Assembly: GCF_017874625.1 (NCBI RefSeq)
Contig: NZ_JAGIKZ010000009.1
Coordinates: 61,699-125,698, forward strand
Length of the DNA: 64,000 nucleotides
Source: Cytobacillus eiseniae
Lineage (GTDB): Bacteria > Bacillota > Bacilli > Bacillales > Cytobacillaceae
Direction of reading: 5' to 3'
The notes beneath the pieces are model-generated. The model was not told the origin of the DNA. It searched no databases and was given only the letters and a program-made list of their open reading frames with translations. This document shows, one piece after another, positions 48,301 through 56,776 of the stretch (its first letter is position 1; each line of letters begins with the position of its first letter). The position numbers and the translations under genes are program-made.

Positions 48301-48594
48301 ATGGGAAAGCACTTTTCACTAGAATATAAAGAATATGTATCAAAATTAGTAGTGGAGGAAGGAAGAAAAGCTTCAGATGTGGCTTATGAATTAGAGATTT
48401 CATATAAGACTATATGTAGATGGGTCAAGATTTATAAGGATAGATTAATTGCAAATCAATCTGGAGTAGTTTCTATCTCTCCTTCCGAATTAGAAAAGCT
48501 AAAAAAACAACATGAAAAAGAAATACAACAACTGAAAGAGGAGAATGAAATCTTAAAAAAGGCGATGCACATCTTCACAAAAAACCCAGAGTAA
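48301..48594 (+). CDS. IS3-family transposase OrfA
   Basis: 97 aa. N-terminal helix-turn-helix (YVSKLVVEEGRKASDVAYELEISYKTICRWVKIY) for end binding and a C-terminal leucine-zipper-like coil (LEKLKKQHEKEIQQLKEENEILKKAM). The heptamer A-AAA-AAG (48555-48561) in TTA AAA AAG is a canonical slippery site, allowing a -1 shift into orfB to make the OrfAB transposase. Confidence 0.92.
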   Translation: MGKHFSLEYKEYVSKLVVEEGRKASDVAYELEISYKTICRWVKIYKDRLIANQSGVVSISPSELEKLKKQHEKEIQQLKEENEILKKAMHIFTKNPE

Positions 48595-48635
48595 TTTATA
48601 CCTTCATCGAAGCTCACCGTGATGAACATACTGTC

Positions 48636-49487
48636 GTGAAGATGTGCGAAGTTCTAGGCGTATCACCAAGTGGTTTTTATAAATGGTTAAAGAATCAAAA
48701 GAAGTCGCATTCTGAAAAAGAAGCTTATAGAAATGAAATCAATCAAAAGATTAGTAAGTCTTTTCATGAGAGCATGGGGACTTACGGCAGCCCTAGAGTA
48801 CATGATGACTTGGTCGAGTGGGGGTATAACATTTCGGAGAAAACAGTTGCCAGGAGAATGAAAGAACTCGGTCTAACAGCTACTCCAAAAAATAAATTCC
48901 TTGTCACAACTGATTCGGATCATGATTTAAAGGTTTATCCTAATTTAGTTAAACGGAAGTTCAATGTAGAGCAGCCTAATAAAATCTGGGTAGTTGACAT
49001 CACGTATATTTGGACTCTAGAGGGTTGGTTATATTTATCCTCGGTAATGGACTTGTTCTCTAGGAAAATCATAGGTTGGAGTCTTGGGAGTAACATGAAG
49101 AAAGAGTTAACAGTACAGGCTTTAAACATGGCCATTATATCAAGACAGCCTCCCGAAGGAGTGATTCATCATTCTGATCGTGGTTCTCAGTACTGTTCGA
49201 ATGACTATATCGATGTTTTGAATGAAAATAAAATGCAAATTAGTATGAGCAAAAAAGGTGACCCATATGACAACGCTTGTATCGAATCCTTTCATGCCAC
49301 ACTAAAAAAGGATCTGATCTATAGAAGGCGGTTTACTACGAGAGCAGAAGCTAAAAAAGCTATCGACTCTTATATCAGCAGTTTTTATAATGAAAAACGA
49401 AAACACTCTACTTTGGGGAACTGTTCTCCGAATCACTTTGAGAGAAAGTACCATCAGTTAGGGACTGTAAAATATCTCATGAGTTAG
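48636..49487 (+). CDS. IS3-family transposase OrfB (DDE integrase)
   Basis: 283 aa counted from the first ATG, but the same frame is open back to the frameshift site at 48561, giving an OrfAB fusion with HLHKKPRVIYTFIEAHRDEHT before the ATG region. HTH_21-type segment then the rve catalytic core: Asp in WVVDITYIWT, Asp in HHSDRGSQYCS, Glu in NACIESFHATLKKD. All catalytic residues are present and no stop interrupts, so the element may be active. Confidence 0.92.
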   Translation: MKMCEVLGVSPSGFYKWLKNQKKSHSEKEAYRNEINQKISKSFHESMGTYGSPRVHDDLVEWGYNISEKTVARRMKELGLTATPKNKFLVTTDSDHDLKVYPNLVKRKFNVEQPNKIWVVDITYIWTLEGWLYLSSVMDLFSRKIIGWSLGSNMKKELTVQALNMAIISRQPPEGVIHHSDRGSQYCSNDYIDVLNENKMQISMSKKGDPYDNACIESFHATLKKDLIYRRRFTTRAEAKKAIDSYISSFYNEKRKHSTLGNCSPNHFERKYHQLGTVKYLMS

Positions 49488-49613
49488 CCAATTGGTGTTA
49501 GAAATGACCAGTCACGTTTTATCGAGTGGTCATTTCTAACACCCCACCAAACGAAGTGCGGTAGTTATTTAAGAAGAAACTTGTCTCAATTTTTTGTGTC
49601 TACTTTCTTGACA

Positions 49614-49905
49614 GAAGACCACTTTTTCCGTTTTCTGACCACGTTTTGTCCATCATCACCTTGATGACGGACTCTTTTTCCGTTTTCTGACCACGTTTTG
49701 TCCATCATCACCTTGATGACGGGCTCTTTTTCCGTTTTCTGACCGCGTTTTGTCCATCATCACCTTGATGACGGACTCTTTTTCCGTTTTCTGACCACGT
49801 TTTGTCCATCATCACCTTGATGACGGACTCTTTTTCCGTTTTCTGACCACGTTTTGTCCATCATCACCTTGATGATGGACTTTTTCCTTTTTCTTGATCG
49901 TGTTC
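49614..49905 (+). repeat. 52-bp tandem array of terminator-like hairpins
   Basis: Five near-identical 52-bp units (CCG at 49628, 49680, 49732, 49784, 49836) plus a diverged sixth. Each unit contains GTCCATCATCA-CCT-TGATGACGGAC followed by CTCTTTTT on the plus strand. The last unit has a perfect 11-bp stem (TGATGATGGAC). No variable spacers, so not CRISPR. Confidence 0.9.
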
Positions 49906-49971
49906 TGACCATCAGAATTTTATCTCATTACTATTCTCTCGATCTTTCGTTTCTGCTCTCCCAAAAAACAC

Positions 49972-50002
49972 AAAAAGCAGTGGCATTCTCCCACTGCTTT
50001 TT
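49972..50002 (-). terminator. Terminator of MFS transporter gene
   Basis: Perfect 12-bp stem AAAAAGCAGTGG / CCACTGCTTTTT around CATTCTC, ten bases past the stop codon. Confidence 0.88.
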
Positions 50003-50011
50003 CCATCATTC

Positions 50012-51193
50012 TTACGACGCATGTGCTAATTGCTTCTTTTCTTTTATTTTTCGATCGTAAATTAAAGTAGTAAAAATCGAGATGAATAGGAGGACGATGA
50101 GAACTGAAAAGAGCATGGACGTTCCATAAACATCAACTAACACTCCACCTAGTAAAGGACCAATCATTCTCCCGCCAGTTGCTGTGCTATTTACAATCCC
50201 TTGATAAAAGCCTTCCCTTCCCTTTGGTGCCAGGTCATTTGCAATTGTTGGGACAGCAGGCCAGATGAACATTTCACCAATTGTTAAAATAATCATCGCT
50301 GTAAGGAAGATTGGGAACTCTTTTGCACCAGCTGTAAGGGCGAAGGAGCCAATAAAAATAACAATACCGAGATTAATTTGTGTTTTGAGTGACTTGATTC
50401 GCTTAACAAACAGATTGACTAGCGGCTGACCAAGAACGATCAATGCACCATTAACCGTCCATAGGAAGCTATATTGTTTTAAAGTAATATTTAATTCCTG
50501 TGTGAAGGCTGCAATTGTCGTCTGCCATTGAACATACCCAACCCAGCATAATAAATACCCAATACAAAGAACCAATAATGCATATAGCTTTCTATGATTT
50601 TTGACAACTGGTTTCTCTTGTAAAATAGTACTCTGTGTAACTGAAACAGTATTAATTCCTCGATATCCCAAAACTGCAATAACTAGGAAGACGATATACA
50701 TAAGTGTATTGGCTATGAAAATAAGCTGAAAAGAGTAAGACGCAACTAGCCCCCCAAGCGCTGCACCGACTGCAACCCCTAAATTCTGGGCAACGTAAAT
50801 CGCATTAAAGGCCTTTCTCCCGCCTTCTTTCCAAACAGAGCCCGCCATTGCAAACATGGATGGGAAAATAATCCCTGCACCAAATCCAGCAATCGTTAAA
50901 AAGACAACATAGGTTGGCCATCCATGCCACATGGTTAATCCGACAAGAGAAAATAGCGAAATGCCTATGCCGAGCAGTACCGACTTATAGCCGCCTATTT
51001 TATCAAAAAGCACGCCACCAAATAAATTCCCAATCACGCTTGCCCCAGAATTTAACATTAAGACAATTCCAGCAACAGACAATGATTTCCCTAAATGATC
51101 GTGAATATAAATCGTATTTAAAGGCCATAAAAAAGAAGAGCCTGTTACATTCACCGCCATCCCAATAACTAAAAGCCATAAGGTCCGAGGCAT
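50012..51193 (-). CDS. MFS transporter
   Basis: About 393 aa with 12 hydrophobic segments, DHA-type major facilitator (GNLFGGVLFDKIGGYKSVLLG contains the loop 2-3 motif A-like G..D..G). B. subtilis YttB lies in a similar chromosomal position and may be the ortholog. Start ATG 51193 after AAAGGAGCG. An upstream extension of 47 codons exists but is encoded by a repeat element and rejected. Substrate unknown; it is not a NarK or NirC type by motif. Confidence 0.85.
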   Translation of the reverse strand: MPRTLWLLVIGMAVNVTGSSFLWPLNTIYIHDHLGKSLSVAGIVLMLNSGASVIGNLFGGVLFDKIGGYKSVLLGIGISLFSLVGLTMWHGWPTYVVFLTIAGFGAGIIFPSMFAMAGSVWKEGGRKAFNAIYVAQNLGVAVGAALGGLVASYSFQLIFIANTLMYIVFLVIAVLGYRGINTVSVTQSTILQEKPVVKNHRKLYALLVLCIGYLLCWVGYVQWQTTIAAFTQELNITLKQYSFLWTVNGALIVLGQPLVNLFVKRIKSLKTQINLGIVIFIGSFALTAGAKEFPIFLTAMIILTIGEMFIWPAVPTIANDLAPKGREGFYQGIVNSTATGGRMIGPLLGGVLVDVYGTSMLFSVLIVLLFISIFTTLIYDRKIKEKKQLAHAS

Positions 51194-51204
51194 AAAAACG
51201 CTCC

Positions 51205-51335
51205 TTTCATAGAAATGCGGAAGCGCCTTGGTCAGGGACGACAAGCACAAGACAGGCCGGCAGGAAGGTTGTTCTTTAACCTTCTTGACGGAATGGCTTA
51301 TAACCTCGAACCCCTGGGCGCTGGAGCTAGACATT
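51205..51335 (-). repeat. Bacillaceae intergenic repeat upstream of MFS gene
   Basis: GC-rich element, plus strand beginning GCGGAAGCGCCTTGGTCAG and ending TGGGCGCTGGAGCTAGAC, with imperfectly complementary ends. I recognise this as a common non-coding Bacillaceae repeat. It causes a false N-terminal extension of the MFS reading frame. Confidence 0.75.
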
Positions 51336-51553
51336 TCTATATCAAAATTTATATTTACTTTTATTTCAATTCAAATGAACTTAATGCCCTCTTTATTTCG
51401 TATGCCAAAGTAAATTTTATTGCTTTTTCATTGTCCTTGCAATAAGTATTTAGCCTGTTAGTTAAAAATAAGTATTCAGAATAATGTTTCTATGAAATAT
51501 TTTGAAAATGGGGTGAGTTAATTGACACAGGTTCAACATTTTGCCACAATAAA

Positions 51554-51589
51554 GAAAACACCGTACAAGTTTCATTGTACAGTGTTTTC
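51554..51589 (-). terminator. Terminator of the ccm-nrf operon
   Basis: Fifteen-position stem GAAAACACCGTACAA / TTGTACAGTGTTTTC with one mismatch, 17 bp past the nrfA stop. Confidence 0.85.
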
Positions 51590-51605
51590 ATAGCTTACTT
51601 TTTTT

Positions 51606-53039
51606 CTATTTTGAAGGGGGCTGTTGAGCTGGAAAGTAACTGTTGGTCGCATGTACTTTCTTATTGGAGTGATCTTTTTCTTCAAATACAGCCTTCTTCA
51701 CTTTTTCTATTTCTCCCTTTAGTTCTTCAATATTTACGCCTTTCTTTACAAGCTCCTCTGTCGCTATTTGGATGGCCATGTTTGATTCTTCACTTGAAAC
51801 TCTTAAAGAATCCATTGCTCCCTGAGGATTATGGAAACCTGCTCCACTTTCGGCAGCAACAATATCCCAGAACCATTGCCCTTTACGTATATGTGCTTGT
51901 GCTTCTTTAATTTTCTCTTCACTTACACCAGAGGTAATCATTTTATTCACATAGTAATGAGAACTGATGGAAATATCCTCTGCTTTATGAAGAGCTTCCA
52001 TATGTGTATCTTGTATTCCCATGACCCGATCTTCTAAATCCTCTAAGTCTCGATCACTATGACAAGTTGCACAAGATTGCTCCATCGTCTTAAGCGGTGA
52101 CTGCCACCAGTGAGAACTAATTTTCTTCTTGCCGTCTACACGTTCATACGGCATATGACAATCCGAACATGTCACACCAGCCTGTCCGTGCGGCCCTTCC
52201 ATATGTGTTTCATAATCTGGGTGCTGGGCTTTTACCATTGGCGTCCCTGAAACATTATGAATCCAATCCTGAGTAAATCCAGATTCCTTTGCTGTTGTTT
52301 CATAGTATTCATACATTTCTTCTGGTTTGTAGCCATTTTCCCATGGGAATGTGACCTCGCCATTATCTGCAGCAAAGTGATATTCTACGTGACACTGTGC
52401 ACATACATAGTTTCTCATATCATTTTTCGTCGCATTTGAAATATCAATTCCTTGTGCTTCCATCCCTTTAATAAAACTTGGACGGGTAATGCGAAGATCC
52501 ATTGTTTCTGGATCATGACAGTCTGAGCAGCCGATTGGGGAATGTCCCATTGACTCTGCTTTTGGCCAAATGACATCATTAAAGCTTGAGCCCCAATAGT
52601 CATCGCCCATTTCTTCAATCATATGTGGAACGGCTGTTGATTTACATGTTAAACAAGAACCAATCGATTTATCATTAATTCGAGCTGTGGCGCGAACATC
52701 TTCATTTGCATAAATATGTCCACGGTCCTCATTGTAATCTGTTGCAAACCCATATCCATTGAAAAGAACCGGTAGGTAAGGCTCCTTGTCTGCATCAAAC
52801 TTACTTCTTTTCACTGAACCACTATACTTCGTATCTTCCGTATCCTCTCCATTTTTCTGATAGCTATCATATTGAAGAGGAAATAATTCTTTAAATGCTT
52901 CATTACTGATTTCGTCTTTAGATAGTCCTGTCTTTCCACCATCAGCTGCAGTCGTCGCTTCATTTGAACTTGAACAGCCTGTAATGATTAGCAAAACAGC
53001 AGCTAAGGAAAGAAATAACCATCGATATCTCCTAGCCAT
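51606..53039 (-). CDS. nrfA: Cytochrome c nitrite reductase, ammonia-forming
   Basis: Pentaheme enzyme reducing nitrite to ammonium on the outer face of the membrane. 477 aa, lipoprotein signal (LFLSLAAVLLIITGC), so Cys22 anchors it. Five heme sites: CLTCK (active-site CxxCK), CSDCH, CAQCH, CSDCH and CATCH. The CxxCK type normally needs a dedicated heme lyase, here probably the operon's own CcmF/CcmH. Overlaps nrfH by eight bases. Last gene of the operon. Confidence 0.96.
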   Translation of the reverse strand: MARRYRWLFLSLAAVLLIITGCSSSNEATTAADGGKTGLSKDEISNEAFKELFPLQYDSYQKNGEDTEDTKYSGSVKRSKFDADKEPYLPVLFNGYGFATDYNEDRGHIYANEDVRATARINDKSIGSCLTCKSTAVPHMIEEMGDDYWGSSFNDVIWPKAESMGHSPIGCSDCHDPETMDLRITRPSFIKGMEAQGIDISNATKNDMRNYVCAQCHVEYHFAADNGEVTFPWENGYKPEEMYEYYETTAKESGFTQDWIHNVSGTPMVKAQHPDYETHMEGPHGQAGVTCSDCHMPYERVDGKKKISSHWWQSPLKTMEQSCATCHSDRDLEDLEDRVMGIQDTHMEALHKAEDISISSHYYVNKMITSGVSEEKIKEAQAHIRKGQWFWDIVAAESGAGFHNPQGAMDSLRVSSEESNMAIQIATEELVKKGVNIEELKGEIEKVKKAVFEEKDHSNKKVHATNSYFPAQQPPSK

Positions 53040-53565
53040 TATTCATCGTACCTCCTTTGTTTTCTAACAGTTCACCTGATTTCGGTGGTTTAAAGAAATC
53101 CTCTGTTTTAAAACCGTTGCCATGCGGGATTGCCTGATGGCAGCTTGAACAGCTGTCCTTTGCATCATGGGATACATTATTTAATGTACTTTCATGACAA
53201 TCAATACAGTTTTGATTAATGGCATCTGTTGAGCCATCTGTGGCAATTAATACGGCCGGAATTTTCTCAACCCCGAGTGTGTTGTAATATACATGCCCTA
53301 GACCGGATTTCGCTTTAAATACAAGTTTATTAGCGAGTGTATCATGTGGCAAATGGCAGTCACTGCAAGCAAGTGTCGCATGGGTGGAATCTGCAAATGT
53401 ATCATGCGCACTCGTCATAATATGACAGCTTTGACAGAATTCAGGTGAATCTGTATAAGCAAAAGTCTTTACGGTGACAACTGATAGCACGATTCCCGCA
53501 AATAAACCGATAAATAGTAATAATCTTTTATCAATGGCAAATAGCTTTTTAAGTATCTTTCTCAC
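53032..53565 (-). CDS. nrfH: NrfH, membrane tetraheme quinol dehydrogenase
   Basis: About 177 aa, NapC/NirT family. One N-terminal membrane anchor (KRLLLFIGLFAGIVLSVVTVKTFAY), then four heme motifs CQSCH, CSDCH, CIDCH and CSSCH. Passes electrons from menaquinol to NrfA. The start is GTG 53565 after a strong AAAGGAGGTG; the longer ATG frame would include that RBS. Translation of nrfA is coupled by the eight-base overlap. Confidence 0.94.
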   Translation of the reverse strand: MRKILKKLFAIDKRLLLFIGLFAGIVLSVVTVKTFAYTDSPEFCQSCHIMTSAHDTFADSTHATLACSDCHLPHDTLANKLVFKAKSGLGHVYYNTLGVEKIPAVLIATDGSTDAINQNCIDCHESTLNNVSHDAKDSCSSCHQAIPHGNGFKTEDFFKPPKSGELLENKGGTMNNG

Positions 53566-53637
53566 GTTTTTCACCTCCTTTAAAATAACTGCAAACATAT
53601 TTATTAAAACGCTTGTTTCAGCATTTTAATCAAAGGA

Positions 53638-54138
53638 TTAGTGAAAACTTTCAATGATTTCAATTAAGCGATCTTTAGTTGTCGGTCCAGAAAACCTCTC
53701 TATGATCATCCCATCCTCATTGATGATTACCGTCTCTGGTTGACCGATGACATTGTAATCTTTTGAAACCTCTTCTTTCGTATCTAGTAAGTAAGGGAGT
53801 TTTGAATTCGATTCTTGAATATATTTTTCAATTCTACTTTTTGTTTCTCCCTTCGCAATGAGCAATAGTTCTGCTCCTTCATACTCCTCACCAAATGCTT
53901 CTAGCTCTGGCGCCTCGTCAATACAAGGCTGGCACCATGTGGCAAAAAAGTTCAACACGACCACTTTTCCTTTATAAGATGATAGCTTGTAATCCTTGCT
54001 ATCTATATCCTTTAACTGAAAATCGATTGCTTCATCCCCAGGGTTCGCAGATGCTTTCCCACTCATCCCGGTAATGAGGACACCAATAACACCAGCAGCC
54101 ATTATCAATATCACAAGTGGAATCAGTCTTTTTTTCAT
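53638..54138 (-). CDS. TlpA/ResA/CcmG-like thiol-disulfide oxidoreductase
   Basis: 166 aa, membrane-anchored thioredoxin (N-terminal helix LIPLVILIMAAGVIGVLITGM). Active site FATWCQPCIDEAPEL (CQPC). In System I this role is CcmG, which reduces apocytochrome CxxCH cysteines; in Bacillus System II it is ResA. Here it sits between ccmD and nrfH, and may take over the job the altered CcmH cannot perform. ATG 54138 after AGGTG. Confidence 0.88.
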   Translation of the reverse strand: MKKRLIPLVILIMAAGVIGVLITGMSGKASANPGDEAIDFQLKDIDSKDYKLSSYKGKVVVLNFFATWCQPCIDEAPELEAFGEEYEGAELLLIAKGETKSRIEKYIQESNSKLPYLLDTKEEVSKDYNVIGQPETVIINEDGMIIERFSGPTTKDRLIEIIESFH

Positions 54139-54155
54139 CCCATTCACCTGCTTTT

Positions 54156-54287
54156 TTATTTTTCTGCATTCCAATCTTCAAGTACTTGCAGCTCTTTCTT
54201 CAAATCTTTCTGACGCTTCCCAAGGATAAAAATATACCCTGCTAGTAATCCCCAAATAATTGTGTAAGCCATGAATAAGTATCCCAT
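54156..54287 (-). CDS. ccmD: CcmD-like small membrane protein
   Basis: Only 43 aa, starting MGYLFMAYTIIWGLLAGYIF, with one membrane helix then a basic stretch with two KK-type clusters (GKRQKDLKKELQVLE). Strong GGAGGCGG RBS. It fits CcmD by size, topology and position directly after ccmC. CcmD assists release of heme-loaded CcmE from CcmC. Confidence 0.8.
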   Translation of the reverse strand: MGYLFMAYTIIWGLLAGYIFILGKRQKDLKKELQVLEDWNAEK

Positions 54288-54303
54288 TTTTTTCCGCCTC
54301 CAA

Positions 54304-55014
54304 TTAGCTTGCTAATTTTTCGATTACTTTTGATTTTGCTTTCTTAACTGTTAGCCTCATTTTCTCAATTTCAATTCCTTTGCGCATAAGGAAGACATAA
54401 AGCAAAGTAATAGTCCCTAAAGAAAACAGTAAAGTTAGGAGCATTTCTGGCTCGACGCCACCACCGCTTTGATTCTTCCCTTCACCGAAAACAACGGGAT
54501 GCAGCTTCGTATTCCACCAACGGATGGCCATAAAGACAATGGGGACATTAATACAGCCGATGATGCCAAATACAGCAGACAGCTTTGCAATTCTTTCCCA
54601 TGCTCCATCCATTTTCCTAATAAATAAATAAGCAATATAGATAAATAGGAGAATAAGAACCGTCACTAAACGCGGCTCCCATGTCCACCAAGTATTCCAG
54701 GCTGATTTTCCCCAAATCATCCCAGATATCAAGGTAATCGTTGTAAATATGACACCAATCTCGGCTGAGATCCCCGCATTAATAAAGCGAGATTCAGTCG
54801 GTTTCTTCAAAGTAAGTACACAATAATAACCAACAACGAAGAATGCTAGGAAAGCAACCCAAGCTGTACCGACATGGAAATAAAAGATTTTTTGTGAAGC
54901 ACCCATTTGTTTTTCAATCGGCGACCAAATAAAGATTAAATATAACGAAATGAACATCGCTGGTACGAGCAATGCATACATCACACGATCCATTAACATA
55001 GACGGTTGTTTCAT
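54304..55014 (-). CDS. ccmC: Heme handling protein CcmC
   Basis: 236 aa with about six membrane helices. Tryptophan-rich heme motif SAWNTWWTWEPRLVT (WWD-like, with E where other CcmC have D) and histidines in IFYFHVGTAWVAF. In System I CcmC loads heme onto CcmE. It begins directly at the end of ccmB (55014/55015), so translation is coupled. Confidence 0.92.
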   Translation of the reverse strand: MKQPSMLMDRVMYALLVPAMFISLYLIFIWSPIEKQMGASQKIFYFHVGTAWVAFLAFFVVGYYCVLTLKKPTESRFINAGISAEIGVIFTTITLISGMIWGKSAWNTWWTWEPRLVTVLILLFIYIAYLFIRKMDGAWERIAKLSAVFGIIGCINVPIVFMAIRWWNTKLHPVVFGEGKNQSGGGVEPEMLLTLLFSLGTITLLYVFLMRKGIEIEKMRLTVKKAKSKVIEKLAS

Positions 55015-55698
55015 TTACGATCCCTCCATCAAAAATTCGAATAAGAAAAAGCATGCTGCGAAAAACAACAGATCATACCCGACCATCAGTTGAAGCCATG
55101 AGATAGCGTCCGCTATTCCTTCTTGTTCAAGGACAATTCTCGTTGCCTGAACAGCTGCAATCATTAATGGGCTGAGCAACGGCAAAAGCAAAACCGGGAG
55201 AAGCATCTCACTGTTTTTTGCATTTGCCGCAAGTGCTGCTAGAAAGGTACCAATCACAATAAATCCAATCGTAGCGATCAAAACAATAAGCAGGAACCAA
55301 ATGATTTGACCATGAAATCGATAATCAAACAATAAGAACAACATTGGTATACTAATGATTTGAACCGTCGTAACAAGTACTAGATTCGTTAACACCTTGC
55401 CAAGAAAAATACTACTCGGGTCGATCGGTGCCACCTTTAAGCCTGTTAAGCTATCATTCTCATTTTCTGCTATAAAAGAGCGATTCAATCCGAGTAAGCC
55501 TGCAAAAATCGTAATCACCCAAATCAATCCAGGAATGATTGCTTTTACTGTATTATTCGTTGGATCGAAAGCAAAACTAAAAATTAAGATGACAAGACTG
55601 GAGAAAATAATCATCATGCCAATCGTCTGCTTTGATTTCCATTCATTTCTCAGGTCTTTTCCAGCAATGGTTAGAGCATCTGCTAGTAGTGTCTTCAC
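55015..55698 (-). CDS. ccmB: CcmB, ABC-type membrane subunit
   Basis: 227 aa, about six membrane helices. Family motif GKVLTNLVLVTTVQIISIPML and LLLPLLSPLMIAAVQA. Start codon is GTG, overlapping the ccmA stop as GTGA. With CcmA and CcmC it forms the complex that releases holo-CcmE. Confidence 0.9.
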   Translation of the reverse strand: MKTLLADALTIAGKDLRNEWKSKQTIGMMIIFSSLVILIFSFAFDPTNNTVKAIIPGLIWVITIFAGLLGLNRSFIAENENDSLTGLKVAPIDPSSIFLGKVLTNLVLVTTVQIISIPMLFLLFDYRFHGQIIWFLLIVLIATIGFIVIGTFLAALAANAKNSEMLLPVLLLPLLSPLMIAAVQATRIVLEQEGIADAISWLQLMVGYDLLFFAACFFLFEFLMEGS

Positions 55699-56399
55699 TT
55701 CCCACTCACCACCGCTTCATACCAATTCTTAAATGGCATTAATCCTTCTTCAGAATCAATCTGCCTCTCTTCAATGATTCTCCCTTTATTTAATACAAGT
55801 ACTCGTTCACAAACACTCACCACTTGCTCGAAATCATGTGAGATTAAGAGAATTCCAATACCTTCACGCTGTCTCTCTTCTATAAGCCGATTTAATAGGC
55901 TCACTGCCTCCTGGTCTAATCCAGTGTGGGGTTCATCTAGAAAAAGGTATTCAGGATCTGCTAGCAGGACCCGTGCAATCGCAAGTCGTTGCATCATTCC
56001 CCTAGAGAACGAACGAATCGGGATATCTTTAAAATAGTGAAGCCCTACTTCTTTAAGCAGATTCGCTACCTTTTCTTCAATATTTTTCACCTTATAGAGC
56101 TTCCCGTAGAAAACTAGATTTTCACGAGGGGTTAATGCATTATATAAAAAGGATTCATGACCAAGGTAGCCAATCTTTTTTTGTAACAGGAGGCTTTTCT
56201 TCTTTATTTGCGCTTGATTCAGGTGGATTTCTCCACTTGTTGGCTGCATTAAACCGACAGCAAGCTTGAAAAAGGTGCTCTTACCAGCTCCATTTGGCCC
56301 AATGACAGCAACACTTTCCCCTCTTGCCAAAGTTAATGAGAAATTCCTTAAGATCAGCTTATCGCCAATAACTTTTGTGATATTTTTTAATTCAAGCAT
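55695..56399 (-). CDS. ccmA: CcmA, ABC ATPase of cytochrome c maturation
   Basis: About 234 aa. Walker A VIGPNGAGKSTFF, signature SRGMMQRLAIAR, Walker B YLFLDEPHTGLD, switch LISHDFEQV. Energises release of holo-CcmE. Start ATG 56399 or TTG 56408; neither RBS is decisive. Overlaps ccmB by four bases. Confidence 0.9.
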   Translation of the reverse strand: MLELKNITKVIGDKLILRNFSLTLARGESVAVIGPNGAGKSTFFKLAVGLMQPTSGEIHLNQAQIKKKSLLLQKKIGYLGHESFLYNALTPRENLVFYGKLYKVKNIEEKVANLLKEVGLHYFKDIPIRSFSRGMMQRLAIARVLLADPEYLFLDEPHTGLDQEAVSLLNRLIEERQREGIGILLISHDFEQVVSVCERVLVLNKGRIIEERQIDSEEGLMPFKNWYEAVVSGK

Positions 56400-56431
56400 T
56401 TCACCCAACTCTTTCTGTAAGAGGTTGTGAG

Positions 56432-56776
56432 CTAAGTAAATCGAATCAGCTCTTTTTTGACTCGCTCAAGATGCTGATCATACTCCTTCAGATTTTTCTT
56501 ATACTGCTCCTCACTTAACTCACCTAACTTCTTTTGCTCCACTAATTCAGTCATTTGCTTTTCGATAATTGCCTTTTTCTTTAAAAGCAGCTGGAATTGC
56601 TTTTCTTCTGAATCCGGCTCCAGCCGCTGATTGTACCTGCGTCTATACATAATGATTGCAACGACTACGATGAGCAAAATAATCAAGAGTATATGAGGAT
56701 CCATTCTATTTAGCACGGGTGTCCTTAGCCAAAAGGAGATAAGCCAATCAGGGTGAAAAGCAGGAGATTGACTCAT
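56432..56776 (-). CDS. Small membrane/coiled-coil protein in ccm operon (CcmI-like?)
   Basis: 114 aa. One membrane helix (HILLIILLIVVVAIIMY, residues 28-44), basic RRRYNQR after it, then a coiled coil ending in LGELSEEQYKKNLKEYDQHL. Start ATG overlaps the previous stop (ATGA). Not recognised as a named family; topology resembles half of the two-helix N-terminal part of CcmI. Likely a maturation accessory factor by operon position. Confidence 0.7.
   Translation of the reverse strand: MSQSPAFHPDWLISFWLRTPVLNRMDPHILLIILLIVVVAIIMYRRRYNQRLEPDSEEKQFQLLLKKKAIIEKQMTELVEQKKLGELSEEQYKKNLKEYDQHLERVKKELIRFT

Larger units (their letters stand above)
48229..49613 (+). mobile_element. IS3-family insertion sequence, apparently intact
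   Basis: About 1385 bp. Imperfect terminal inverted repeats: left AGTCTATAAAGTGGACAC (48229-48246); right, read inward, TGTCAAGAAAGTAGACAC (49613-49596), 14 of 18 matching. It holds overlapping orfA and orfB in the IS3 arrangement with a -1 frameshift site. No clear target duplication could be assigned. It lies within a tandem hairpin array. Confidence 0.85.

Noticed and set aside
49614..49905. Possible CRISPR array
   Set aside because: The whole 52-bp unit repeats without variable spacers, and no cas genes are present.
50012..51193. Nitrite/nitrate transporter serving NrfA
   Set aside because: The protein is a general drug-type MFS without NarK or NirC signatures, and terminators separate it from the nrf operon.
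51194..51334. N-terminal extension of the MFS transporter
   Set aside because: It is encoded by a repeat element; the ATG at 51193 has a good RBS and begins the first membrane helix.
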